DNA of 13,886 bases, taken from assembly GCA_027729925.1 (NCBI GenBank), contig JAQCEB010000021.1, positions 1 to 13,886 on the forward strand, written 5' to 3'. The position numbers were made by a program, and so were the translations under genes. Below the pieces are notes generated by a model. It was given only the letters and a program-made list of their open reading frames with translations. It ran no database searches and was not told where the DNA came from. This DNA is from Actinomycetota bacterium. Its GTDB lineage: Bacteria > Actinomycetota > Acidimicrobiia > Actinomarinales > Actinomarinaceae. Shown here piece after piece: positions 5,986 to 12,953 of the stretch (the stretch's first letter is position 1; the number at the start of each line of letters is the position of its first letter).

Positions 5986-6385
5986 TAATTTTCATCTTTC
6001 TTTTTATATCGTTAACAATTTCAATTTCGATTATCATCATCTCTTTTAAAAACTTTTCAGGAACAATATTTATCCATTCAATTAAAAAAATAGAGTTATC
6101 AGTATAGATTGGTAAATCTAAATCTAAGAATTCATTCCAACTATTCATTCTGTAAAGGTCAACATGATAAATATCTAAATTATTTACTTTATATTGTTTC
6201 ACAATATTAAAAGTTGGTGATGTAACAATTTCATCACAACCCAAAAACTTAATTATTGATTTTATAAGTGTCGTCTTGCCTGCACCAAGTTCTCCTGAAA
6301 GCCCAACCACTTTAGGAAGCTTATCAATATCAAAAGTTGCTTTAACAAATTCTTCTATTGTCTCTAAGGTTACCTCTCTAATCAA
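5978..6385 (-). CDS. tsaE: tRNA threonylcarbamoyladenosine biosynthesis ATPase TsaE
   Basis: TsaE is the P-loop ATPase that drives the TsaBDE complex through its t6A cycle. The 135-residue protein shows a Walker A motif GELGAGKTT (31-39), SPTFNIVKQY (56-65), the HVDLYRM motif (74-80) and LIEWINIVPE (101-110), all typical of the family. The start is TTG (6385-6383), overlapping the alr stop TAG (6380-6378) by 8 bases. An AGAAAGAG stretch upstream within alr can serve as ribosome binding site, and no better start fits the family N-terminus. It is flanked by alr and tsaB, the normal actinobacterial arrangement. Confidence 0.94.
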   Translation of the reverse strand: MIREVTLETIEEFVKATFDIDKLPKVVGLSGELGAGKTTLIKSIIKFLGCDEIVTSPTFNIVKQYKVNNLDIYHVDLYRMNSWNEFLDLDLPIYTDNSIFLIEWINIVPEKFLKEMMIIEIEIVNDIKRKMKINV

Positions 6386-7457
6386 TTTCTACTCTTTCTA
6401 ATCTTTTTGACATGTTGGTTAGTATTTCCCAAGGTATAGTTTTATTCCAATCTGCTATGTCCTTTACATCGATACTTATTTCATTATTTTGAGACTTTCC
6501 AAGAATTACAACTTCATCATTAATTTTTGCCTCAACATCAGTAACATCAATTAAAATCTGATCCATGGTAACTCTGCCAATTAGTTTACAAAATTTATTT
6601 GAAATTATAACTTTTCCGTCGGGGAATGAGTTCCAAGGATAACCATCAGCATAACCTATAGGTGCTGTCGCAATTACTGAATCTCTTTCAAGTATTAATG
6701 CATGACCATATGATACAGATTCACCAATACTTCTCATCTGTATATTAGATATTCTGGTTTTAATTTCCATTGTTGGAAGTAGTTTCAAGTTAGTTTTTTG
6801 AGCTGAGATTGAAACTCCATATGCTGCTATGCCTATTCGTGATAAGTTAAAAATATTGTCAAAATTATAAAAACTTGAAGCTGAGTTATCAACATGAATT
6901 AATAAATCTGAAATATTAATTTTCTCTAATAGTTTTCTAAATTTTTCAACAGCACTAAATGTAAATTCACTATCAACATCTGCAGTTGGGAAATGGGTAC
7001 AAATTCCACGTAGTTTTAAATTAGAATTAATTATCAAATTATAAATTTCATAAAATTTTTCAGGTTCGCAACCAATCCTGTGCATACCTGTATCAACTTT
7101 TAAATGAACATTAAAGTTATGCCCTGATTTTATTAAATTTTTAATAAAATCAGAATTATAAACAGTCAAATCAATACCCAATTCATAAACTTTGGATATT
7201 TCAGATTCAGATGGTTCTGAAAGTAATAAAATATTAACTTCATCAGATATACTTCTAACTTCTATTGCTTCATTAATTGACGCAACTGCAAACCACGATA
7301 TATTTTTCTTAATCGCATTTTTAACTGCCCAATTTATTCCATGACCATAGGCACTAGCCTTAACAACCAAACAAAGCTGTTTATTGATATTTTTTTGTAT
7401 AAGGTCTAAATTATGAATTAGATTTTTGCTATTAACATATATAAAACCTCTGTCCAT
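6378..7457 (-). CDS. alr: Alanine racemase
   Basis: This PLP enzyme interconverts L- and D-alanine, supplying D-Ala for peptidoglycan. The 359-residue protein has the N-terminal TIM-barrel motif LVVKASAYGHG (30-40; Lys33 is the PLP lysine), VDTGMHRIG (121-129), VDNSASS (189-195) and SRIGIAAYG (206-214). The second catalytic residue is Tyr250 in ESVSYGHAL, followed by GYADGYPW (268-275) and GRVTMDQ in the beta-barrel domain. It is slightly shorter than many homologues, with no domain missing. ATG 7457 lies 6 bases after the glmS stop. Linkage to glmS joins two cell-wall precursor steps. In related Actinobacteria acpS and nnrD often sit between these two genes; both are absent here. Confidence 0.97.
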   Translation of the reverse strand: MDRGFIYVNSKNLIHNLDLIQKNINKQLCLVVKASAYGHGINWAVKNAIKKNISWFAVASINEAIEVRSISDEVNILLLSEPSESEISKVYELGIDLTVYNSDFIKNLIKSGHNFNVHLKVDTGMHRIGCEPEKFYEIYNLIINSNLKLRGICTHFPTADVDSEFTFSAVEKFRKLLEKINISDLLIHVDNSASSFYNFDNIFNLSRIGIAAYGVSISAQKTNLKLLPTMEIKTRISNIQMRSIGESVSYGHALILERDSVIATAPIGYADGYPWNSFPDGKVIISNKFCKLIGRVTMDQILIDVTDVEAKINDEVVILGKSQNNEISIDVKDIADWNKTIPWEILTNMSKRLERVEID

Positions 7458-7463
7458 AAAGGA

Positions 7464-9260
7464 TTACTCTACCGTAACAGATTTTGCCAAATTTCTTGGT
7501 TGATCAATGGATTCACCATTTAACTTAGCAACATGATAAGCAATAAGTTGTAGTGGGATTATTGAAATTATTGTTGATAAAAGCGAATGTGCATTAGGTA
7601 AAGAAATAAACTGATCTGATATTTTTTCCATTTTTTTAGAGTTGTCATCGCCTACTGCTATAACAAAAGCTCCTCTAGCTTTTACTTCTTGAACATTACT
7701 TGTTGTTTTGTCTAAAAGATGAGACTGACTTGCAGTTACTATAACTGGAGTACCTTCTTCAATCAAAGCAAGGGTACCGTGCTTAAGCTCACCAGCAGCT
7801 AAAGCTTCTGCATGGAGATAAGATATTTCTTTAAGTTTTAATGCTCCCTCTGCAGCAAGTGCATAATCTAATCCTCGTCCAATAAAGTAAATATCATTTT
7901 TCTTACTAATTCCTTTAGCAATATTTATGATTTCGGTTTCACATTCTAAACTCTCTTTAACAAGTTTTGGAATGTTTTTAATTTCTTCAAAAGTAATATT
8001 TAATTTATTCTCAATATCCCAGTGTTTTGCTAAAACTAATTGAGCTACAAGCATACCCAAATAAGCTTTTGTAGATGCTACACCTATTTCTGGTCCAACA
8101 TGTAAATACATTACACTATCTGACATTCTTGCGAGCGAGCTGCCTACAACATTTACCAAAGCTAAAACATGGGCTCCATTTTCCTTTAATAATTCTGTTG
8201 CTGCGATTGTATCCATCGTTTCACCTGACTGCGAAATGACAATTCCTAGATCTTTATTACCCACTATTGGCTCACGATATCTAAATTCTGAGGCAAGTTC
8301 CACACTCACTGGAACACCTAAAACTTTTTCAAAAAGATCTTTACCAAATAAACCAGCATGATAAGCAGTCCCACAAGCAACAATCCAAATTTTTTCAAAG
8401 TTTCTAACTTCATTTAATTGAATAGGTATTCCTATAGAGTTTTCAACTAGTCTTCCAGAGAGTGTTTTTTCTATCATTTCAGGTTGCTCGATTATCTCTT
8501 TATACATAAAATGCTCATATCCAGATTTTTCAGCTTCCGAAATTTCCCAATCAATATCCTGGACTTCTCTTTTTATTTCGTTTAAATTTATATCAAATAT
8601 TTTATATGTACCATCAATTATTTCGACAAAGTCGCCGTTTTCTAAAAAAACCATTTTATTTGTATGTTCTAAAATAGCTGCTGAGTCTGATGCAAGAAAA
8701 ACTTCTTCATCTCCAACACCTAAGACTAGTGGGCTCATCATTCTTCCAGCTACAATTTTATTAGGTTCTTTAGTGGTAGTTACTACTAAAGCAAATGTAC
8801 CTTTTAAGTTCTTTGCAACATTTGTAACAGTTTGTAATAAATTTCCAGTCCATTTACTACTTAATTCCACTGCAACGACTTCAGTATCAGTCTCCGAAGT
8901 AAAATTGAAACCTTTGTTAACTAATTCATCTTTTAATTCAGAATAATTTTCAATAATTCCATTATGGATTATGGCAAATTCTTTTTTGTTGTCTGTATGT
9001 GGATGAGCATTAAGATCACTTGGAACTCCATGAGTTGCCCATCTAGTATGTCCAACGCCTATATTACCGTTAAAATGTTTTCCTTCTAAGTGATCTTTTA
9101 AAACTTGTAGTTTACCTTCTTTTTTTTCAACTATTAAATTTGCACCATCAAGAATTGCAATACCAGAAGAATCATAACCTCTGTATTCAAGTCTTGAAAG
9201 TCCATTAATCAATATGGGTAGAGGGTTTTTTGGGCCTGAATACCCGATTATTCCACACAT
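7464..9260 (-). CDS. glmS: Glutamine-fructose-6-phosphate aminotransferase (isomerising)
   Basis: GlmS makes glucosamine 6-phosphate from fructose 6-phosphate and glutamine, the entry to amino-sugar and peptidoglycan synthesis. The 598-residue protein has an N-terminal class II glutaminase domain with the nucleophile Cys exposed after Met removal (MCGIIGYSG), RLEYRGYDSSGIA, HTRWATHG and SETDTEV. A linker leads to two SIS sugar-isomerase domains (SQSGETMDT, EIGVASTKAY, AEALAAGELKHG), and it ends DQPRNLAKSVTVE with the conserved active-site Lys. ATG 9260 has GGAG (9269-9266) five bases upstream. The 5' leader contains a glmS ribozyme, so mRNA stability is expected to fall when GlcN6P is abundant. 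It is the first gene of a unit running through tsaD. Confidence 0.98.
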   Translation of the reverse strand: MCGIIGYSGPKNPLPILINGLSRLEYRGYDSSGIAILDGANLIVEKKEGKLQVLKDHLEGKHFNGNIGVGHTRWATHGVPSDLNAHPHTDNKKEFAIIHNGIIENYSELKDELVNKGFNFTSETDTEVVAVELSSKWTGNLLQTVTNVAKNLKGTFALVVTTTKEPNKIVAGRMMSPLVLGVGDEEVFLASDSAAILEHTNKMVFLENGDFVEIIDGTYKIFDINLNEIKREVQDIDWEISEAEKSGYEHFMYKEIIEQPEMIEKTLSGRLVENSIGIPIQLNEVRNFEKIWIVACGTAYHAGLFGKDLFEKVLGVPVSVELASEFRYREPIVGNKDLGIVISQSGETMDTIAATELLKENGAHVLALVNVVGSSLARMSDSVMYLHVGPEIGVASTKAYLGMLVAQLVLAKHWDIENKLNITFEEIKNIPKLVKESLECETEIINIAKGISKKNDIYFIGRGLDYALAAEGALKLKEISYLHAEALAAGELKHGTLALIEEGTPVIVTASQSHLLDKTTSNVQEVKARGAFVIAVGDDNSKKMEKISDQFISLPNAHSLLSTIISIIPLQLIAYHVAKLNGESIDQPRNLAKSVTVE

Positions 9261-9274
9261 AATATCTCCATTCC

Positions 9275-9440
9275 AACGAGCAAGTTGAAATTAGGACTAC
9301 GTTAGATTGCCTCTGTTCAATAATTGCTTATTGTTTTTAACAATCTATATCGACTGTAGAGCCGAGTATGCATCCGCCGAATTTTTCGATAACATACTAC
9401 CTCGTCACCTTTTTAAAGGCCTGGCGCTTGTTTGCTCGTT
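9275..9440 (-). repeat. Long-range complementary arms enclosing the glmS ribozyme ('P0' helix)
   Basis: AACGAGCAA (9440-9432), the predicted extreme 5' end of the transcript and 3 bases before the ribozyme strand begins, is exactly complementary to TTGCTCGTT (9283-9275), located just before the glmS Shine-Dalgarno GGAG (9269-9266). Two further G-U pairs (9442-9441 with 9274-9273) could extend the 9 Watson-Crick pairs if the transcript begins far enough upstream. The arms bracket the whole ribozyme and would close it with a helix across the cleavage site. This helix is not part of the standard ribozyme model that I know. Confidence 0.7.
9297..9428 (-). ncRNA. glmS ribozyme (GlcN6P-activated self-cleaving riboswitch)
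   Basis: The leader of glmS carries the conserved ribozyme core on the minus strand. The cleavage site lies between A9428 and G9427 in AAGCGCCAG. P1 is CCTT (9419-9416)/AAGG (9411-9408), followed by the invariant GACGAGG (9406-9400). P2 is AGTATG (9398-9393)/CATACT (9370-9365), enclosing TTATCGA and TTCGGCGGATG. The CGCC/GGCG pseudoknot (9426-9423 with 9378-9375) is present. P3 is CGGCT (9364-9360)/AGTCG (9355-9351), whose loop CTAC (9359-9356) pairs with GTAG (9300-9297) as P3.1. P4 is AGATTG (9346-9341)/CAATCT (9309-9304), and P4.1 is CAATAA/TTATTG (9333-9328, 9323-9318) closed by a GCAA tetraloop. Known glmS ribozymes cleave with GlcN6P as coenzyme, after which the mRNA is degraded. Every expected helix is present. 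Confidence 0.97.
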
Positions 9441-9446
9441 AATACC

Positions 9447-9452
9447 ATTATA
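9447..9452 (-). promoter_or_regulatory. Predicted -10 element of the glmS promoter
   Basis: A perfect TATAAT (9452-9447) lies 10 bases after the glmM stop. The predicted start, 7 bases downstream, is A9440, giving a 5' leader of only about 13 bases before the ribozyme cleavage site. No strong -35 stands out: the 16-18-base positions hold AT-rich sequence, and TTGAAA (9484-9479) is too far away. A -10-dependent promoter or read-through from glmM remains possible. Confidence 0.6.
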
Positions 9453-9461
9453 AAGACTGTT

Positions 9462-10769
9462 TTAAGAATTTAAATAACTTTCAATCTTTTTAATTAATTG
9501 ATTCATAAAGTCATTAAGATCTTGATCAGTTTTAGCTTCTACTAAAATTCGCAAAACAGGTTCAGTTCCAGAATTTCTAATTAAATATCTGCCATCAAGT
9601 TGCATTTCTTTTGTAAGTTTATCTGCAATAATGTTGAGATCGCTTAATTGTTCTGAAGTAGCTTGTGTATTTAATTTTAAATTTTTTAATTGTTGAGGAT
9701 ATTCTTTTATATTATTGTTTTTAAAATCCTTAAGTGTTGTGTTAAAAAAAGTTAGGGCTTTTAAACAATAAATTAAACTTACAAGACCATCACCAACTGG
9801 CAAAACATCAGAAATAATTATGTGACCTGATTGCTCTCCCCCAATAGAAGCATTGTTTTCTAGCATACTTTCCGCAACGTATTTATCTCCAACATTAGTT
9901 TCAATGTTATTAAAATTATTGTTTTTCATAGATTGTTTAAATCCAAAATTAGACATTACAGTAGATACGACAATATTGTTTTTTAACTGATTAATTGCTG
10001 AAAAATACTTCGCAATTAAAAGTATTATTACATCTCCATTACAAATTGAACCTTCTTCGTCAACCAGTATTAACCTGTCTGCATCTCCATCAAAAGCAGC
10101 TCCGAGCTCATCTTTATTTAGTGAATTTGATAAGTAATTTAGATGTGTTGCACCACAATTTTCATTGATATTTAAACCGTCCGGAGTATTTGCTAGAAGT
10201 CTATATTTCGAATTATTAAAAGAAAAAAGCTCATCAATAATTTTATAAGCTGATCCATTTGCTGTATCTATTACTAATCTAAAATTACTCAAATCAAAGT
10301 TTAATTCAGTTTTAAGAAAATTTAAATACGCTTGATATCCTAACTCTGAATCTTTATGTTTTGTAGTTGCTTTTGGTAAAGCAATTGTCTCGGAACTTTC
10401 TTCAATTTTGATTTCAAGTTCATCACTAAATTTTGAACCATCCTTATTAATTAATTTTATACCGTTGTATTCACTTGGGTTATGGGAAGCAGAAATAATT
10501 ATACCTAAATCGTGGTGAAATTCTTTTAGAATGATTGGCATAGATCCAGATGGGAGAATTCCATAATTTACTACTTGGACTATCTCAGTAAAGCCTTTAG
10601 TAATCCACTCAAGAATTTCATTCGAAGATTTTCTTGTATCAAGAATAACAGCAACAGATTTTGGTTTTAATTCTTTTTCAACTGCTGCAAAGATTTTTTT
10701 AACTAAATTTTCATTTAGATTTTGATTAGGAATACCTCGGATTCCGTCGGTACCGAAATATTTTTTCAA
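9462..10769 (-). CDS. glmM: Phosphoglucosamine mutase
   Basis: GlmM converts GlcN6P, the GlmS product, to GlcN1P for UDP-GlcNAc synthesis. The 435-residue protein has the four-domain alpha-D-phosphohexomutase layout: start MKKYFGTDGIRG (1-12), phosphoserine loop ISASHNP (92-98, Ser95), metal loop DGDADR (227-232), sugar-binding GGEQSGH (about 316) and C-terminal phosphate-binding RNSGTEPVLRI (about 398). TTG (10769-10767) is the start, because KKYFGTDGIRG is the invariant family N-terminus and no ATG is available there. It follows rpsI with an 8-base gap, as in other Actinobacteria, and precedes glmS. The usual coaA between glmM and glmS is missing. No terminator follows, so some glmS transcription by read-through is possible. 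Confidence 0.96.
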   Translation of the reverse strand: MKKYFGTDGIRGIPNQNLNENLVKKIFAAVEKELKPKSVAVILDTRKSSNEILEWITKGFTEIVQVVNYGILPSGSMPIILKEFHHDLGIIISASHNPSEYNGIKLINKDGSKFSDELEIKIEESSETIALPKATTKHKDSELGYQAYLNFLKTELNFDLSNFRLVIDTANGSAYKIIDELFSFNNSKYRLLANTPDGLNINENCGATHLNYLSNSLNKDELGAAFDGDADRLILVDEEGSICNGDVIILLIAKYFSAINQLKNNIVVSTVMSNFGFKQSMKNNNFNNIETNVGDKYVAESMLENNASIGGEQSGHIIISDVLPVGDGLVSLIYCLKALTFFNTTLKDFKNNNIKEYPQQLKNLKLNTQATSEQLSDLNIIADKLTKEMQLDGRYLIRNSGTEPVLRILVEAKTDQDLNDFMNQLIKKIESYLNS

Positions 10770-10777
10770 GACGAAAC

Positions 10778-11167
10778 TTATCTCTTAGTAAATTGTTCTG
10801 CTCTTCGAGCTTTCTTTAATCCGTATTTTTTTCTTTCGACTTTTCTTGAATCACGAGTCAAAAGTCCAGCTTTTTTAAGTTTTGGTCTTAATTCAGGATT
10901 TAATTTAATTAAAGCCCTTGAAATTCCAAGTGAAACAGCATCAGCTTGAGATGACAATCCGCTTCCAGAAACGTTAACATTGATATCAAACTTATTTTCT
11001 AAACTAACTACTTTGAATGGCTTATTTACTGTCATCTTCATAGAAGGACTTGGAAAATACTGTTCAAATTCTTTTCCATTAAATACAAACTTTCCGCTAC
11101 CTTCAGTCAATGTTACGCGAGCTACAGAAGTTTTTCTTCTCCCAGTTCCATAAATTTTATTTTTCAT
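10778..11167 (-). CDS. rpsI: Ribosomal protein uS9
   Basis: This small-subunit protein reaches the P-site tRNA with its C-terminal tail. At 129 residues the length is normal. The sequence begins MKNKIYGTGRRKTSVARVTL, contains FEQYFP, GLSSQADAVSLGISRALI and LTRDSRKVERKKYGLKKARR, and ends QFTKR with the conserved terminal Lys-Arg. I chose the ATG at 11167. The frame stays open upstream to an ATG at 11248, but those 27 residues match no S9 extension and would overlap rplM heavily. The chosen start overlaps the end of rplM by 11 bases, so the pair is likely translationally coupled. It is cotranscribed with rplM. Confidence 0.97.
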   Translation of the reverse strand: MKNKIYGTGRRKTSVARVTLTEGSGKFVFNGKEFEQYFPSPSMKMTVNKPFKVVSLENKFDINVNVSGSGLSSQADAVSLGISRALIKLNPELRPKLKKAGLLTRDSRKVERKKYGLKKARRAEQFTKR

Positions 11168-11621
11168 TTTCAGATACTTTCTTAATCTCAAAAGCAAGAG
11201 ATTTAGGATTTTGACTTTGATGTGGGTGTTCACTTGCAGAATATACATGTAGTTTTTTTAACATAGATCTTCCTAACCTATTTTTAGGTAACATACCCCA
11301 AACAGCTCTTTCTACTATTTTTTCTGGTTTTCTTTGACGTAAGGAATTAAAAGTTTCAGATTTAATACCTCCAGGATATCCAGAATGAGAGTTGTAAATT
11401 TTTTGTTCAGGTTTTTTTGAAGTAAGTGCTATTTGGCTAGCATTAATAACAACTACGTGATCTCCTACGTCAAGGTGAGGAGAATATTGAGGTTTATGCT
11501 TTCCTCTAAGAATTTGAGCTATCTCACTAGCTAGCCTACCTACAGGTAAGCCACTGGCATCAACTACATGCCACTCTCTTTCAGAGCCACTTATTCCATT
11601 AAAAGTTGTTTTAGTATTCAT
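11157..11621 (-). CDS. rplM: Ribosomal protein uL13
   Basis: This early-assembly large-subunit protein is 154 residues long, slightly longer than the usual 142-147 because of its C-terminal tail. Family signatures are EWHVVDASGLPVGRLASEIA (16-35), LRGKHKPQYSPHLDVGDHVVVINA (38-61), the YNSHSGYPGG segment, and RAVWGMLPKNRLGRSMLKKLHVY. ATG 11621 gives the standard N-terminus, about 14 residues before WHVVDA. An AGGA (11626-11623) is only one base from the ATG, an unusually short spacing, so initiation may not rely on classical Shine-Dalgarno pairing. A predicted promoter (11681-11653) makes it the first gene of the rplM-rpsI-glmM unit. Confidence 0.97.
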   Translation of the reverse strand: MNTKTTFNGISGSEREWHVVDASGLPVGRLASEIAQILRGKHKPQYSPHLDVGDHVVVINASQIALTSKKPEQKIYNSHSGYPGGIKSETFNSLRQRKPEKIVERAVWGMLPKNRLGRSMLKKLHVYSASEHPHQSQNPKSLAFEIKKVSENEK

Positions 11622-11652
11622 TTCCTAATCTTAAGAATTGTAACGAAATTCT

Positions 11653-11681
11653 AGTATAAAGTGCATTTAAATTAATGGAAA
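11653..11681 (-). promoter_or_regulatory. Predicted promoter of rplM-rpsI
   Basis: A -35-like TTTCCA (11681-11676), a 17-base spacer and a -10-like TATACT (11658-11653) lie in the 60-base truA-rplM gap. The transcription start would be near 11646, leaving a leader of about 25 bases. The spacing is ideal and the -10 strong (5 of 6). Confidence 0.6.
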
Positions 11682-12407
11682 CTAGTATTTTACTTTCCAC
11701 AAAACTAATGCTTTGGCTGGAGCGATGTAATTTAATCTAACTCCATCAGGGTTTATGATTTTTTTAGTTATGTCTTTAATGGTTAATTTTTCCTCCAATA
11801 ATGCAATTTGTGCTCCAACTATATTTCTAACCATATTTCTTAAAAATGAATTTCCAGAAATAGTATATTCAAAAATATCACTTCTTTTTAACCATGATGA
11901 ATGTGTAATGTTTCGAGTTGGATTTTGACCAGCTTCTAATTTTGCAAATGAGGAGAAGTCGTGTGTACCCAAAAATAATTTCGCTACTTTATTTAATATC
12001 GTTAAATTGACATCGACTTTACTTTCTTTAATAAAACTTTGTTTGTAAGGATCTAAAGTTAGTTGATTTGCAAGAAAATACTTATATGTTCTCTGAACAG
12101 CATCAAATCTAGCATCAAATTTTTTTGGTATTTTTTTAAAACTCTTTACCAAAATTTTATTGCCTAACATTTGATTAAATGAATAGACTAACTTTTCATC
12201 AAACAATTGATCAGTTTCCAAGCAAAGAACTTGATTTCTTGCATGAACACCAGTATCGGTCCTTCCAGCATAGGTAAAATGATATTGATTTGTTAATAGA
12301 GATAATGATTGCTCGATTCTTCCCTGAACGGTTTCTTTGTTAGGTTGTTTTTGAAATCCATTAAATCCTAAACCGTCATAGGAAAGTACAATTTTATAAA
12401 AGTGCAT
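11682..12407 (-). CDS. truA: tRNA pseudouridine(38-40) synthase TruA
   Basis: TruA isomerises uridines 38-40 in tRNA anticodon arms. The 241-residue protein has the family pattern: KIVLSYDGLGFNGFQKQP (5-22), the catalytic AGRTDTGVHA (47-56) with nucleophile Asp51, RTYKYFL, GTHDFSSFAK, and the C-terminal SGNSFLRNMVRNIVGA. I take the ATG at 12407, which overlaps the upstream stop codon as TAATG. The frame is open back to 12440, but those 11 residues lie within the upstream gene and do not match the family start. It follows rplQ and a membrane protein gene, the usual actinobacterial neighbourhood apart from the inserted gene. Confidence 0.96.
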   Translation of the reverse strand: MHFYKIVLSYDGLGFNGFQKQPNKETVQGRIEQSLSLLTNQYHFTYAGRTDTGVHARNQVLCLETDQLFDEKLVYSFNQMLGNKILVKSFKKIPKKFDARFDAVQRTYKYFLANQLTLDPYKQSFIKESKVDVNLTILNKVAKLFLGTHDFSSFAKLEAGQNPTRNITHSSWLKRSDIFEYTISGNSFLRNMVRNIVGAQIALLEEKLTIKDITKKIINPDGVRLNYIAPAKALVLWKVKY

Positions 12408-12952
12408 TAAATAAAAATTCTTATTGGATCTGAAAACCAAACTAATAAAACAAGAAAAGTCACAGCTGAAATACTTGATACTCTACTTTCTAAATGAAGA
12501 GAAATAGTTAATGATTTTGAAAGAACTAAATAAATCCAACAAAAAATTAAAATACTTGCAATTTGAAAATACATTAAATCAAAACTTATTTGAGAATTTA
12601 TAAAATACAGCACACCAAATAATCCAACGAGACCATGAGAATATCCTGTAAATATCATTAAATTCGAAACTTCAGTAAATGTGTTAAATGCACGGGAAAG
12701 AAGAAACCAAATAGCTAAGTTTGATAACAACCATGCAAAAATACCATCGACTATTCCATAAAATACAATATCAACTAAGTTTGATGAAAAATTTGCTGAA
12801 ATAATAGGTAAATATAAAGCAACTATACTTAATACAACAATAATTAAAGCATTGGCAGCTTCATATCTATCATTGCTTATTTGAGATATTAAATTTTTGT
12901 CGAACTTTATAAATTTAAGAAATTGTGACCAAATATTTTTGATTGAGTTCAA
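12407..12952 (-). CDS. Yip1-family-like integral membrane protein
   Basis: This 181-residue protein has a polar N-terminus of about 30 residues and about five hydrophobic segments (roughly 34-54, 60-86, 98-118, 125-146 and 160-175). The arrangement resembles bacterial Yip1-domain proteins: a conserved DRYEAANALIIVVLSIVAL start (an 'xxA-xxALxVVxLS' pattern), a second-helix hairpin with Trp, then TFTEVSNLMIFTGYSHGL, similar to the 'ELLRxxGFAxxP' signature. It lies between rplQ and truA with a 1-base gap upstream and a TAATG overlap downstream, so it is expressed with core translation genes. The start is TTG (12952-12950), without a convincing Shine-Dalgarno. The function of bacterial Yip1-like proteins is largely unknown. 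The family call is moderate, made from pattern memory only. Confidence 0.65.
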   Translation of the reverse strand: MNSIKNIWSQFLKFIKFDKNLISQISNDRYEAANALIIVVLSIVALYLPIISANFSSNLVDIVFYGIVDGIFAWLLSNLAIWFLLSRAFNTFTEVSNLMIFTGYSHGLVGLFGVLYFINSQISFDLMYFQIASILIFCWIYLVLSKSLTISLHLESRVSSISAVTFLVLLVWFSDPIRIFI

Positions 12953-12953
12953 A

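Noticed and set aside
10722..10949. 75-codon plus-strand frame opposite glmM/rpsI
   Set aside because: Antisense to two core genes and their junction; no start signal.
11168..11248. N-terminal extension of rpsI to the ATG at 11248
   Set aside because: The 27 extra residues match nothing in S9 and come from reading the rplM 3' end in another frame; the ATG at 11167 gives the canonical MKNKIYGTGRRK start.
12408..12440. N-terminal extension of truA to 12440
   Set aside because: Eleven extra residues inside the upstream gene; the TAATG junction at 12409-12405 and the family start point to the ATG at 12407.
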